64,000 bases of DNA, from NCBI RefSeq assembly GCF_000018285.1, contig NC_009901.1:1363001-1427000 (forward strand). The letters are read 5' to 3'. A program made the translations under genes and the position numbers. Origin of the DNA: Shewanella pealeana ATCC 700345 (lineage in GTDB: Bacteria > Pseudomonadota > Gammaproteobacteria > Enterobacterales > Shewanellaceae). Within the stretch, counting starts at the first letter, position 1. Every line of letters starts with the position of its first letter. The notes beneath the pieces were generated by a model. The model did no database searches, had not been told where the DNA came from, and saw nothing but the letters and a program-made list of their open reading frames with translations. Below are positions 8,741-17,743 of this stretch, one piece after another.

Positions 8741-8767
8741 AAAAACGGCCATCAGGCCGTTTTTTTA
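8741..8767. terminator. Bidirectional terminator
   Basis: AAAAACGGCC-ATCA-GGCCGTTTTTTT forms a stem with T runs on both strands. It separates the plus-strand lipoprotein gene from the minus-strand LysR gene ending at 8822. Confidence 0.9.
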
Positions 8768-8821
8768 TACCTATTTTTTTAGGTAACCCCTCTAGTTCAC
8801 AGCTGAATAAGTCGAGATTCT

Positions 8822-9700
8822 TTAGGTAAGTAATCCGCGCATTAACGCTCTGACTTCTTTATTGAACTCATTTTCAGCGCGGCTTTTATGTTGAATAACA
8901 TCGACGTTTGCTTGCCAACCCAATTGCTCAAAATCAATCTTAAGCTTACAGAGTTGTTGAGCCGCTATAGCTTCTTCACAAAGGTGAAGTGGTAATAGCG
9001 CCCAACCAAAGCCTGCTTTAGCGAGTTCGAGTAACATGTAATAGTTATCGGCATGCCATACATCGGGAGAGTGGGGGGTATTAAACCAACCCTTTTGTTT
9101 TGCTTTCGAGCCAATGACTAACTGTCTGTGGAGTTTGAGCACATCAATGTGCGACGAGGTTTCCTGAGCAAGAGGATGGTTTGGGTTCACCAGTAATTCA
9201 AACTTTACTGTTCCGAGTGACTCGAAATCGAGACTCTCAGAGTATGTTAGTTCGCTAAAGACAATACCTAGGTCGGCTCGTTTGGTATCCACGAGATGAA
9301 TGATATCTAGACTGGAAGCACAAAGTAATTCCAGCTCGCATTCGGGGTATTGGTTCGAGAGGCTGCTGAGTAAAGCTGTGAATTTGTTATAGGGGATCCC
9401 TTCATCAACGGCAAGGGTGAGCTTTAAATTATCTTGTTTATCCAGCGCGAGTACCTGCAAGTTAAGACGTTGATGCTGTGCCAGCACAGCTTTGGCCTGA
9501 GGCAATAACTGCTCGCCTGCACGTGTCAAAATGGGGTAACGGTGGCTTCTATCAAACAGGGTTTGGTTGGTGTCGATTTCGAGATTGATAATGTGCTGAC
9601 TAATCGCAGACTGTACCTTGCCAAGCTTTCTCGCTGCTGCAGAAAAGGAGCCTGTTTCGACGGTCGTTACAAATGAATAGAGCTGTTCAATGGTCAACAT
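8822..9700 (-). CDS. LysR-family regulator, divergent from PACE efflux gene
   Basis: Transcription regulator of 292 residues. The N-terminal winged helix (residues 1-60) has the signature SFSAAARKLGKVQSAISQHI; the C-terminal two thirds form a periplasmic-binding-protein-like effector domain. It is divergent from the PACE transporter gene with 83 bases between starts, the classic layout for a LysR protein controlling its neighbour, as AceR does for aceI in Acinetobacter. The inducer is not deducible. The gap contains the candidate operator but no obvious perfect T-N11-A palindrome was identified. Confidence 0.93.
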   Translation of the reverse strand: MLTIEQLYSFVTTVETGSFSAAARKLGKVQSAISQHIINLEIDTNQTLFDRSHRYPILTRAGEQLLPQAKAVLAQHQRLNLQVLALDKQDNLKLTLAVDEGIPYNKFTALLSSLSNQYPECELELLCASSLDIIHLVDTKRADLGIVFSELTYSESLDFESLGTVKFELLVNPNHPLAQETSSHIDVLKLHRQLVIGSKAKQKGWFNTPHSPDVWHADNYYMLLELAKAGFGWALLPLHLCEEAIAAQQLCKLKIDFEQLGWQANVDVIQHKSRAENEFNKEVRALMRGLLT

Positions 9701-9783
9701 ATCAGTAAAAGTGATGGTATCTAATTTTCATGTATCGTAGATAAAGATGATAATAGCTGCAACTTAATTTAGGGTTATTTATC

Positions 9784-10197
9784 ATGACAGTTAAAGACAG
9801 AATCATTCACGCCATTTTATTTGAGGCCTTTGCCTTAGCGATTATTGTGCCTGCGGCATCTTTGTTATCGGGCACAGAAGCAACCTCTATGTTGGCGGTA
9901 GGCGTTGGCTTGAGTCTTTATACCGTTGTTTGGAACTACTTTTATAATATCTGGTTTGATAAGCAGTTCGGCAGCGACAGAGTCAATAGAAGCCTCAAGA
10001 TGCGCATTGGTCATACTTGTGGTTTTGAAGGTGGGCTTATCTTTATAACCGTACCAGCCATAGCCTGGTTCTTAGGTGTAAGCTTGTTGCAGGCGCTAGC
10101 ACTTGAAGCAGCCTTCTTAATCTTTTTCTTCTTCTATGCGGTGGCGTTTAACTGGTGCTACGACAATATTCGTATCAAGCTCAAGCTAGCCGACTAG
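9784..10197 (+). CDS. PACE family multidrug efflux transporter (AceI-like)
   Basis: Inner-membrane proton-coupled efflux protein of 137 residues with four helices arranged as two bacterial transmembrane-pair units. The hallmarks are present: RIIHAILFEAFAL at 6-18 with the essential membrane glutamate (E14), NxxYNxxFD (NYFYNIWFD), and RIGHTCGFEGGL in the second unit. PACE members export chlorhexidine and other biocides, and the natural substrates appear to be polyamines. Substrate specificity cannot be read from the sequence. It is controlled most likely by the divergent LysR gene, and a terminator follows at 10274. Confidence 0.93.
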   Translation: MTVKDRIIHAILFEAFALAIIVPAASLLSGTEATSMLAVGVGLSLYTVVWNYFYNIWFDKQFGSDRVNRSLKMRIGHTCGFEGGLIFITVPAIAWFLGVSLLQALALEAAFLIFFFFYAVAFNWCYDNIRIKLKLAD

Positions 10198-10273
10198 TTT
10201 TGTAACTGGCTTTATTAACTTCTTATTACTTTCAACGACTCTTTTAACTACTCTTTCAACCCATCAACCCTTT

Positions 10274-10310
10274 GCCGTTGTAACTAAAGTTGCAGCGGCT
10301 TTTTTATTTG
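10274..10310 (+). terminator. Terminator after the PACE gene
   Basis: GCCGTTGTAAC-TAAA-GTTGCAGCGGC forms an 11-bp stem using two G-U pairs, followed by a T tract. Confidence 0.8.
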
Positions 10311-10495
10311 TTTGTTATTTCATCTATATACGGCTTGTGATAGGGAGATAATTGATGGTAATACTTTTTTAAAATTCGTCATACTTTTGGCTTGTGAGTT
10401 GATCTTAATCAGATTTCTTTAAATGATGGATATATATAGTCCGTGTTGAAAAAATGAGCTTAAACATTTGCTTATCACTATATGGACATATAAAG

Positions 10496-12412
10496 ATGCA
10501 TCACAAACTAAAATTAATAGCCCTCGCTTTATCTGTTACTAGTTTTACCTCTTTTGCGGATGAAATTGAAAAGATCACTGTTCACGGTTTACAACATTAT
10601 GAGGATGGTACCTACACCAACGTCTATCTAGGCAGTGATGTTACGGTTATTAGTAATGAGATGATCCATGCTGCCGGCGGGGTGGATATTAATAAAATAT
10701 TAAGTCAGTTTGTTCCGGGGTTATTCGCCAATGGACGAGCTGGGCGCCATACCGATACCGATTACTCACTGCAAGGGAGTCGGCCACAAGATATTCTCTG
10801 GCTGCTAGACGGTAATCGGCTAAACAACCGCCTTTATGGCTCGACTTATACCGATAGCATCAATCCCATGCTGATTGAGCGCATTGAAGTAATCAAAGGT
10901 CCTCAGAGTGTACTCTTTGGTTCGGAAGCGATTGCGGGTGTCATTAATATCATTACTAAAAGTTATCAGGGAAGTGATGCTGGAGAGCTGAGTTTCGCTG
11001 CTGACACCTTGCCTAGCTATGATCTCTCCGGTTTTGTTAGCACTGAAGTTGACTCGGTGCAATTGAGCTTAGCCGCAAGCTCAAGTCAGTCTGAAGGCTA
11101 TGCACTCTGGCCCGATGAAGAGTATTCACCAACGGCGGTATTAGATAAAGAGCGCGGCTATCAGATGAATAACCTAAATGCCAAGCTTCGTTGGTCGCTC
11201 AGTGATGCTCAGCAACTTACTGTTTTTGCCCAGTATAGCGATGGCTTGCTCGAACGCCCGTTAGCCTATGATGCGATATTAAGTGAAAATGAGCGCAAGC
11301 AAACTATCGCCTATGCAGATTGGCAGCTTGAGGTTTCTGAGCAGTTACTGTTGCAAGCTAAGGTTAATTACCAGCATTGGGATTCGCAATACAGTGAGAT
11401 CACTTTGGACGAGAAGGGTAATGCGACAGTGACATATTGGCAGAAATATTGGGGCTTTAAAGATCTCGGCGCAACGGTTAGTGCTAATTATCAAACACAG
11501 GCGGGAAGTCAGTGGGTTTTCGGTGGCCAATATGAAGAGTATGAAGGCGCCGATGAGGTGATGTTGTTCACCGCAGAAAAAGATCATTCCTACTCACTAT
11601 TTAGCCAGTATCAACCTAAGTTTGAAGCCTTGCCGGATACACAATTATCGATTGGTGCCAGAGTCAATCGGTTAGCAAATGAAGAAACCATCTGGGTGGC
11701 TAACCTCGCATTAACTCAGGAACTCACCCCGCGACTGCAACTTAAGGGCAGTCTAGGTAATGGTTACCGACAACCGACAGCTTCAGAGCTGCACTCCCAA
11801 GTCGGCACACTCGGAAATGCCGAGCTAGTTGCCGAAACGAGCCAAAGCATTAATTTGGGGCTTCATTATCAGGGAGATGTATCTCTCACAGTCGATGGTT
11901 TTTGGCGCAGTATCGATAACCTTATCGAGCCTCGCGCTATGACTGAAGTTGAATTTATTTATGACAACCTCGACGCCCGTGTTGAGAGCTATGGTATCGA
12001 TCTACACCTTGTTAGTGAGCTGACACCACAGCTACTCATGGAGCTTAGTGGCAGCTATGCCTCTGCCGCAAGGCAAGATACTGGAGAGCAGATTGAGCGT
12101 GTGCCAGAATATACTGGATTTGCCAAACTTAACTATGATGTGAATGACGATATATCTGTCTGGATGAGTGGCCAGTACGTGGGGGAGTTTGTCGACTACG
12201 GACTGATAGCAGGGGATTACCTATTAACCAATATTGGCATTCAAGCTTGGATAACGGCAGAGCAGGAGCAGCAACTCTCTCTGACTGTCGATAACCTGTT
12301 TGATAGTGAGGTGATCCAAAGTATTTTTAAGCACGGTCACAAAGCGCAGTACCCTATTGCCAGCTTAGGTGCGCCGCGCACATTGCAGCTGCAATATCGT
12401 TACCTCTTCTAG
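10496..12412 (+). CDS. TonB-dependent outer membrane receptor
   Basis: Outer-membrane beta-barrel of 638 residues for TonB/ExbBD-powered uptake. The ATG at 10496 (MHHKLKLIALALSVTSF) gives a clean signal peptide ending near SFA; the upstream ATG at 10454 would put 14 extra residues in front of it. The plug domain has LLDGNRLNN and the PQSVLFGSEAIAGVINIIT block, and the protein ends in an aromatic residue (QYRYLF) as barrel proteins do. It resembles the BtuB/CirA-type receptors. The ligand is unknown; no Fur box or riboswitch was identified upstream. A GC stem at 12445-12460 may terminate it. Confidence 0.92.
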   Translation: MHHKLKLIALALSVTSFTSFADEIEKITVHGLQHYEDGTYTNVYLGSDVTVISNEMIHAAGGVDINKILSQFVPGLFANGRAGRHTDTDYSLQGSRPQDILWLLDGNRLNNRLYGSTYTDSINPMLIERIEVIKGPQSVLFGSEAIAGVINIITKSYQGSDAGELSFAADTLPSYDLSGFVSTEVDSVQLSLAASSSQSEGYALWPDEEYSPTAVLDKERGYQMNNLNAKLRWSLSDAQQLTVFAQYSDGLLERPLAYDAILSENERKQTIAYADWQLEVSEQLLLQAKVNYQHWDSQYSEITLDEKGNATVTYWQKYWGFKDLGATVSANYQTQAGSQWVFGGQYEEYEGADEVMLFTAEKDHSYSLFSQYQPKFEALPDTQLSIGARVNRLANEETIWVANLALTQELTPRLQLKGSLGNGYRQPTASELHSQVGTLGNAELVAETSQSINLGLHYQGDVSLTVDGFWRSIDNLIEPRAMTEVEFIYDNLDARVESYGIDLHLVSELTPQLLMELSGSYASAARQDTGEQIERVPEYTGFAKLNYDVNDDISVWMSGQYVGEFVDYGLIAGDYLLTNIGIQAWITAEQEQQLSLTVDNLFDSEVIQSIFKHGHKAQYPIASLGAPRTLQLQYRYLF

Positions 12413-12444
12413 TTTTCCTTCGCTCAGCTAAACAAACTTGATAT

Positions 12445-12464
12445 AGGGGCTTAAGCCCCTTGTA
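12445..12464 (+). terminator. Possible weak terminator after the TonB receptor gene
   Basis: AGGGGC-TTAA-GCCCCT is a perfect 6-bp stem followed by only TTGT, so termination here may be inefficient. Confidence 0.45.
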
Positions 12465-12691
12465 AGCGATATCAGCATGGGAGGTAAAATCGAAAACTGA
12501 CAGATATTAACTATGCTTGTATTGTTTAAGTTAATTGTTTGACTGTGTTTTTGTATCAATTGAGTTAATATGTCGCCTATTGCCTGTTAAGTATTAATCA
12601 TTGATATCGGCTGTGAATACAATTATATGCGGTTGAATATGACGCTTATCATCTAAACCATAGCAGAGTGTAACGGTTTGTCAGGTGAAAC

Positions 12692-13288
12692 ATGATAGCA
12701 AAGTTAGCGCTACTTTTGATTGTTAGCACACTCCTGTCCACGCCCCTTGTGACCAAGCAGTGGCAAGATAGTGATCTTGATGGTGTGCCAGATCTGAAAG
12801 ATGCTTGTGCAGCGACGCCGCCAAACCGTGTTGTCGATGCGAAGGGCTGTGACAAAGCATTGCTTAATAAGCGAGGGCCGATGCTATCGATTTTGCCTGA
12901 CTTATGCCTAAGGACGAGTGATGGTAAGCGATATCCTGCAGCCTGTAGCAAGCTGTCATCTATTTCGGTTAAGTTTGGGTTTGCCCAAGCAGATATTCTG
13001 CCTAGCCAAGAGCAGACGATTGAGGTGATTGCGCGCTGGCTTAAATCAACAAGGGTAAGCATACAGCTCGTAGGTCACACAGATTCTATTGGGGATGCAA
13101 GTTTTAATCTGCAGTTATCACTCAAGAGGGCTGAGCAAGTAAAAAAAGTATTCGTCGAGCAGTTTGGATTTGCTGCCGATAGATTTCAAATTAACGGTGT
13201 GGGGAGCTCGCTTCCCGTTGCTAATAATCAAACCGCGTTCGGCCGTGAACAGAATCGACGCGTTGAGTTTTTAGTTATTGTTCAATAG
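12692..13288 (+). CDS. OmpA-family protein with thrombospondin type-3 motif
   Basis: Exported 198-residue protein. After a signal peptide (1 to about 20) there is one calcium-binding TSP3-like motif (DSDLDGVPDLKDACAATP, residues 26-43) and then a C-terminal OmpA peptidoglycan-binding domain (GHTDSIGDASFNLQLSLKRA). It lacks an N-terminal barrel, so it is probably periplasmic or membrane-associated through peptidoglycan. It is followed after about 30 bases by the MscS gene, with which it may be co-transcribed. Confidence 0.9.
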   Translation: MIAKLALLLIVSTLLSTPLVTKQWQDSDLDGVPDLKDACAATPPNRVVDAKGCDKALLNKRGPMLSILPDLCLRTSDGKRYPAACSKLSSISVKFGFAQADILPSQEQTIEVIARWLKSTRVSIQLVGHTDSIGDASFNLQLSLKRAEQVKKVFVEQFGFAADRFQINGVGSSLPVANNQTAFGREQNRRVEFLVIVQ

Positions 13289-13317
13289 TTATTTCTTAAA
13301 TTTGAGGGAGTATATAA

Positions 13318-14142
13318 ATGGATAACTTGCAAGGGTTAATGGAGCAAGCGCCTGAACTGATCGTCACCTACGGTATGAAAGTGCTGTTCGCGATTATCAT
13401 TTTTGTCATAGGTAAATTCCTATCGAATGTTGCCAAGAATCTAACATCTAAGCTGCTGAAAAAGCGTAAAGTCGACAACACAGTTGTGTCGTTTGTTGCC
13501 AATATGGCTTGGGCATTAGTGTTCGTATTTACCATAGTTGCTACGCTAGGGCAGATAGGTGTGCAAACCGCTTCGTTAGTTGCTGTGATTGGTGCCGCCG
13601 GTTTAGCTGTTGGTTTAGCACTGCAAGGCTCTTTGTCTAACTTTGCTGCCGGGGTATTGATGGTACTCTTTAGGCCGTGTCGAGTTGGTGACTATGTGGA
13701 AGCGGCGGGCGTTGCTGGTACTGTCGATGAGATCACTATCTTTTCAACCCGATTACTGACTCCTGATAATAAGGTTATTATTGCGCCAAATTCAGCCATG
13801 ATGAACGGCACTATAGTTAACTACTCTGCGATGGACACTCGTCGTTTAGATTTAGTTATTGGGGTTTCTTATGACGCCAATCTTGCCGAGACCAAAAAGG
13901 TATTAACTGACATTCTTGAAAACAGTCAGTATGTGCTCAAAGATCCTGCCTACACAGTGGCTGTGGCAGAGTTAGCCGACTCATCGGTTAACTTCGTGGT
14001 TCGCCCCTGGGTTAAAGGCTCTGACTACTGGCCTGCACATTTTGAAATCTTAGAGCAGATAAAGGTCGCTCTAGACGAAGCTGGCATAGGTATTCCGTAT
14101 CCACAAATGGATCTCTATGTAAAAGAGACCCCTGCGGCTTAA
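13318..14142 (+). CDS. mscS: Small-conductance mechanosensitive channel, MscS family
   Basis: Inner-membrane channel that opens under membrane tension and releases solutes on hypo-osmotic shock. 274 residues, close to E. coli MscS (286). Three helices are followed by the pore helix motif with alternating Gly and Ala (GAAGLAVGLALQGSLSNFAAGV) and the cytoplasmic beta and alpha/beta domains (PNSAMMNGTIVNYS). The start ATG at 13318 has GAGGGAG upstream. A bidirectional terminator lies at 14168. Confidence 0.95.
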   Translation: MDNLQGLMEQAPELIVTYGMKVLFAIIIFVIGKFLSNVAKNLTSKLLKKRKVDNTVVSFVANMAWALVFVFTIVATLGQIGVQTASLVAVIGAAGLAVGLALQGSLSNFAAGVLMVLFRPCRVGDYVEAAGVAGTVDEITIFSTRLLTPDNKVIIAPNSAMMNGTIVNYSAMDTRRLDLVIGVSYDANLAETKKVLTDILENSQYVLKDPAYTVAVAELADSSVNFVVRPWVKGSDYWPAHFEILEQIKVALDEAGIGIPYPQMDLYVKETPAA

Positions 14143-14167
14143 ACAAAGCCAGTAGATATTGGATAAT

Positions 14168-14195
14168 AAAAAGGTCGGCATATGCCGACCTTTTT
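14168..14195. terminator. Bidirectional terminator between mscS and the TRIC-like gene
   Basis: AAAAAGGTCGGCA and TGCCGACCTTTTT form a long stem with only 1-2 central bases, with T runs on both strands between convergent genes. Confidence 0.92.
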
Positions 14196-14215
14196 ATTAG
14201 AATTTCTTATTAAAC

Positions 14216-14854
14216 CTAATGGGCGTTATCAGACTGATACTGATAATCAAATTTAGGCATTGACCACTTATAGCGAATGGCGAGCATTCTGAAGCTAAAG
14301 CCAAAGATCAGAGATATTGAAAGGTTAAGCCACTCGGGTACACCATTAAACTTCATGGCGACGTAAGCCGATGCCGTCAATAACGCGACCAATGCATAGA
14401 GCTCTTTCTTGAAGATAAGTGGCACTTGATTACAAAGAATATCGCGGATCACGCCGCCAAATACGCCTGTTACTACACCCATCACAATCGCAATTTCAGG
14501 ACTAAAGCCTAACAATAAGGTTTTCTGTGCACCGATAATCGAGAACACGGCTAAACCTATCGCATCGATTGCGAGAAAGAGTTTAGACAGGTGACGCATA
14601 ACTGGAGCGATCATTACTGTAAGTAAAGAGGCAGCAGCAATGGCAATCAAGTAATGGACATTCTCAATCCAGATTAATGGGTAGTTGCCGAGCAAAATAT
14701 CGCGCAACGTGCCACCACCAATCGCGGTAACACAGCCTATAATGACTACGCCAAACAGGTCCATCTGTTTTTTACCAGCAGCCAGTGCACCTGTCATTGC
14801 TTCGGCCAAAATACCGATTAACCATAAAAAGCTGATAACTTTAACTTCTAACAT
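14216..14854 (-). CDS. TRIC/UPF0126 (YadS/YicG-like) membrane protein
   Basis: Seven-helix inner-membrane protein of the prokaryotic TRIC family, with the two internal repeats each carrying the signature GGGTLRDILLG and GGVIRDIL. Prokaryotic members form trimeric cation channels in vitro, and E. coli YicG has been described as a glycine transporter; the substrate here is unknown. I use the ATG at 14854 (MLEVKV, 212 residues); a GTG three codons upstream at 14863 is the alternative. Neither has a strong ribosome site. It lies alone between convergent and divergent neighbours. Confidence 0.9.
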   Translation of the reverse strand: MLEVKVISFLWLIGILAEAMTGALAAGKKQMDLFGVVIIGCVTAIGGGTLRDILLGNYPLIWIENVHYLIAIAAASLLTVMIAPVMRHLSKLFLAIDAIGLAVFSIIGAQKTLLLGFSPEIAIVMGVVTGVFGGVIRDILCNQVPLIFKKELYALVALLTASAYVAMKFNGVPEWLNLSISLIFGFSFRMLAIRYKWSMPKFDYQYQSDNAH

Positions 14855-14871
14855 AATTTGCACTAGCTAAA

Positions 14872-15188
14872 TAAAAGGAGGTGGATTTTGCCTCTTTTTA
14901 GATCAAAAATACAATGATAAAAGTTAAATTGATGCATTACATTTTCTAATGAATTGTTTGTTTTGAGTCTTTGTGAAGGCCTTTATTTGTGCGATATGTC
15001 TAATTCTTAAGATAAGTTATGCACTTGAGTCGTTTTCATCTTTGTGTAAATTGTTATTTAGTTGTGTAACTTGCTCTCTAGGCTTTGTTTCTATCAATTG
15101 TAAACTTAAGTTTTTTTCTGGTAGTTGGCAGCAGGCCACAGTAATATTGAGCAATATTTGATGATTCCAGATCTAGAGACTTGAGATA
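14872..15188. other. AT-rich intergenic region upstream of ltaE
   Basis: Holds a wobble-paired hairpin at about 14874-14900 (AAAAGGAGG with CCTCTTTTT) and otherwise T-rich sequence. Short open frames here have no ribosome site or recognisable product. It presumably contains the ltaE promoter and the promoter of the TRIC-like gene. Confidence 0.4.
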
Positions 15189-16205
15189 ATGATTGATTTT
15201 CGCAGTGATACGGTCACTAAGCCTACGGCTGCTATGCGCGCCGCTATTAGTCAGGCTGAAGTAGGGGATGATGTTTATGGCGATGATCCAAGTGTTAACT
15301 ACCTTGAAGATATGGCCGCAGAGATGTTTGGTTATGATAATGCATTATTTACCTCTTCAGGGACTCAAGCAAATTTACTTGCCTTGATGGCACACTGTGA
15401 GCGCGGCGATGAATACCTATGTGGTCAACAAGCTCATAACTATAAGTTTGAAGGTGGTGGGGCGGCAGTTCTAGGAAGTATCCAGCCACAGCCACTAACA
15501 AACCAAGCTGATGGCAGTATCTTATTAAGCGATATCGAGGCAGCGATTAAGCCCGATGATATTCATTTTGCGCGTACGCGTTTATTGAGTTTAGAAAATA
15601 CCATTGGCGGTAAGATAGTCCCGCAGGAATATTTAGCCTCGGCTCAAGCGCTTGCGTTTGAACGCGGTTTGAAAATTCACTTAGATGGCGCACGTGTGGC
15701 TAATGCCGCTGTTGCACAAAATATTCCGATGACCGAAATAACTCAGTATTTCGACTCTGTCTCAATCTGTCTATCTAAGGGATTATGTGCGCCAGTAGGC
15801 TCGATCCTTCTGGGGGATGAGCGTTTAATTACCAAGGCGAGACGCTGGCGTAAAGTGCTTGGTGGCGGTATGCGCCAAGCTGGGATCTTAGCCTCTGCTG
15901 CGACGCTTGCATTGACCGAACAGGTAGAGCGTTTAGCAGAAGATCATGATAATGCTGCTTATCTTGCTGCCGAGCTTGCTTTGATTGAAGGCTTTGAGGT
16001 CGATATGTCACAGGTGCAAACCAATATGGTGTTTGCTGCGGTAAGTGACAAGATTGATACCAAAGCGCTGGCATTAGAATTGAAAGCTAAAGGTATTTTA
16101 TTGAGCCCAGGTAAAACGATTCGTTTAGTGACCCATGCCGATATTTCTAGAGCCGATATCACGTTTTTTATCAGTGAATTAAAGGGACTGCTAAGCCGCG
16201 GTTAA
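15189..16205 (+). CDS. ltaE: Low-specificity L-threonine aldolase
   Basis: PLP-dependent fold-type I enzyme that cleaves L-threonine and L-allo-threonine to glycine and acetaldehyde. 338 residues. The Schiff-base lysine is K197 in SICLSKGLCAPVGS, the cofactor aspartate is D166 in HLDGAR, and the N-terminal signature is MIDFRSDTVTKPT. It is a single gene ending at a strong terminator at 16230-16260. With glyA elsewhere in the window it provides a second route to glycine. Confidence 0.96.
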   Translation: MIDFRSDTVTKPTAAMRAAISQAEVGDDVYGDDPSVNYLEDMAAEMFGYDNALFTSSGTQANLLALMAHCERGDEYLCGQQAHNYKFEGGGAAVLGSIQPQPLTNQADGSILLSDIEAAIKPDDIHFARTRLLSLENTIGGKIVPQEYLASAQALAFERGLKIHLDGARVANAAVAQNIPMTEITQYFDSVSICLSKGLCAPVGSILLGDERLITKARRWRKVLGGGMRQAGILASAATLALTEQVERLAEDHDNAAYLAAELALIEGFEVDMSQVQTNMVFAAVSDKIDTKALALELKAKGILLSPGKTIRLVTHADISRADITFFISELKGLLSRG

Positions 16206-16229
16206 CTTGATTTATTTGATAGCTAAAAA

Positions 16230-16260
16230 TAAAAACCTAGGCAATAGCCTAGGTTTTTTG
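16230..16260 (+). terminator. Terminator after ltaE
   Basis: TAAAAACCTAGGC-AATA-GCCTAGGTTTTTT forms a long stem with T runs on both strands. Confidence 0.92.
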
Positions 16261-16261
16261 T

Positions 16262-16722
16262 TTTTAGCCCTAAACCACCTACTTCAGTAGGTGGTTATCA
16301 TCAATTAGGCTCTGCCTGAAGTACGTTCAATGGCATTGCGGAGTAAGGCAATGTTTAACGACTTATAAGCACGCCGACTTTTGTTTGAAGAGAAAGTGTC
16401 CATGGAGGCAAGCTTAGCATCCATGCGATACACGGCTTATAAGTTCATTTAAACATAGCTTATTAACTCAAGTGATACGTGAGCTTTGCTAATGGTGCGG
16501 TACAAGCTTCTAAATCAGGACCACAAATGTTCCCTACATTTGTTGGCATTTCCACCAATCCATGGCAGTCAGTGATTTAGCCCATGCTTTAAAGAAAGGC
16601 CTATAGGGATATATTTACGGCGTCTTGTTAACGCACGGTAGGAAAGCTTCCTTTTAGGGAGTCTGCTTTATAACAGATGGGCAAAGCCACCTTCTTCAGA
16701 AGGTGGATCTTTTACTTTAGGC
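16262..16722. mobile_element. Protein-free, hairpin-rich element (possible IS200/IS605-derived palindrome element)
   Basis: About 460 bases bounded by two closely similar hairpins in the same orientation: CCACCTACTTCAGTAGGTGG near 16275-16295 and CCACCTTCTTCAGAAGGTGG near 16689-16708. Same-orientation subterminal palindromes are the end structure of IS200/IS605-family elements and their non-autonomous derivatives. The interior has no recognisable protein, but it has further stems: ACTTATAAGC at 16361-16370 pairs with GCTTATAAGT at 16435-16444, and CAAATGT pairs with ACATTTG around 16527-16545. Part of the right half (around 16600-16625) also occurs at 21670. The assignment is inferred, not proven. 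Confidence 0.5.
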
Positions 16723-16728
16723 TAATCG

Positions 16729-17616
16729 CTAATGCTGGTGGCCGCTATCACCGCCAGAGAGCTGATTACCTTGGCTGTCATAGAAGCCCGAGCTGCCATG
16801 TTGAATAAAGCCTTGATGGATCATCTTGGCGATAAAGGGATCGGACTCATTATCACCGACATCGGCAAAGTCCATATCTCGATAGCCTGAAATCAAACTG
16901 GTAAAATCATCATTAGAAAGGGCTTTTAACGACGTTAATTGATAACTTACTTTTTGGTTAGCTTGTTGCATATCCATAGTAACGTCCATAGTGACGGGTA
17001 AGGCGATTTTTTCAGCCCAAACAAGTTGAACTTGGCTTAGATGTAGCGCACCGTGATAGCGGTTTGCATTTAAACACTCAAGTGCCGTAATTTGATTTTC
17101 TCTGTCAGCAGCGATTGGCTGGATTGCTTGTTCACTCTGAGTGAGCTTGCTGATAAGGCTTGTTGATACAAGATGGTTTAATTGCTCAAAGTCAAAGTGC
17201 ATATTGAGTGAGCGTAAATCGCCTTTACGGTAGGAGATTGAGCGCTGCTGCTCTGGGAAGTAACGTACGTACTCCCCTTGTTTATTCCACATTTCAAAAC
17301 TAACGGGGCTGCGTTGGTAGATCACTTGATCTTTGTTTCTGAGTAAGGTCATTGTACTTTGTTGACCAGATGCATGGTGTACCTTGTATGTCGCGCTCAG
17401 ATGGTTGGCGTCAATATCATTGCAGCTAAGCTCTGTGGCATTCGCTGCAGTGAGGCTTGTGGCGCAAAGGCTGATGAGGCTTGTGAAGAAGGCAGCTTTG
17501 GTCATTGACGTCTTGATTATTGATTTATTGATAATCGATTTGTCGACAATCGACTTCTCGGTTTGGCTGATGCTGGCCTGAGGCTCAGCCGCTCGTGAAC
17601 AAAATGAAACTAGCAT
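16729..17616 (-). CDS. Exported protein of unknown function downstream of phoA
   Basis: I do not recognise the family. Two starts compete. The ATG at 17616 has an excellent ribosome site (AGGAG, six bases upstream) but would place 37 residues, including a low-complexity IVDKSIINKSIIKTS stretch, before the signal peptide. The ATG at 17505 gives a clean signal peptide (MTKAAFFTSLISLCATSLTAANA) but has no good ribosome site. The mature part ends in a histidine-rich tail (GDSGHQH), possibly metal-binding. It lies 126 bases downstream of the lipoprotein alkaline phosphatase on the same strand, so it may belong to a phosphate-acquisition operon. Confidence 0.7.
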   Translation of the reverse strand: MLVSFCSRAAEPQASISQTEKSIVDKSIINKSIIKTSMTKAAFFTSLISLCATSLTAANATELSCNDIDANHLSATYKVHHASGQQSTMTLLRNKDQVIYQRSPVSFEMWNKQGEYVRYFPEQQRSISYRKGDLRSLNMHFDFEQLNHLVSTSLISKLTQSEQAIQPIAADRENQITALECLNANRYHGALHLSQVQLVWAEKIALPVTMDVTMDMQQANQKVSYQLTSLKALSNDDFTSLISGYRDMDFADVGDNESDPFIAKMIHQGFIQHGSSGFYDSQGNQLSGGDSGHQH

Positions 17617-17743
17617 ATATGCTCCTACTGGGGACAAACAAAGACATAAAGCCTCGGATAACGCCCTAGTGAAATGGGATAGAGTTGGCATAGCGTCAGG
17701 CCACCGAGTGACTTCTCGGTGGCAATTCATGGCGCTAAGGTCG

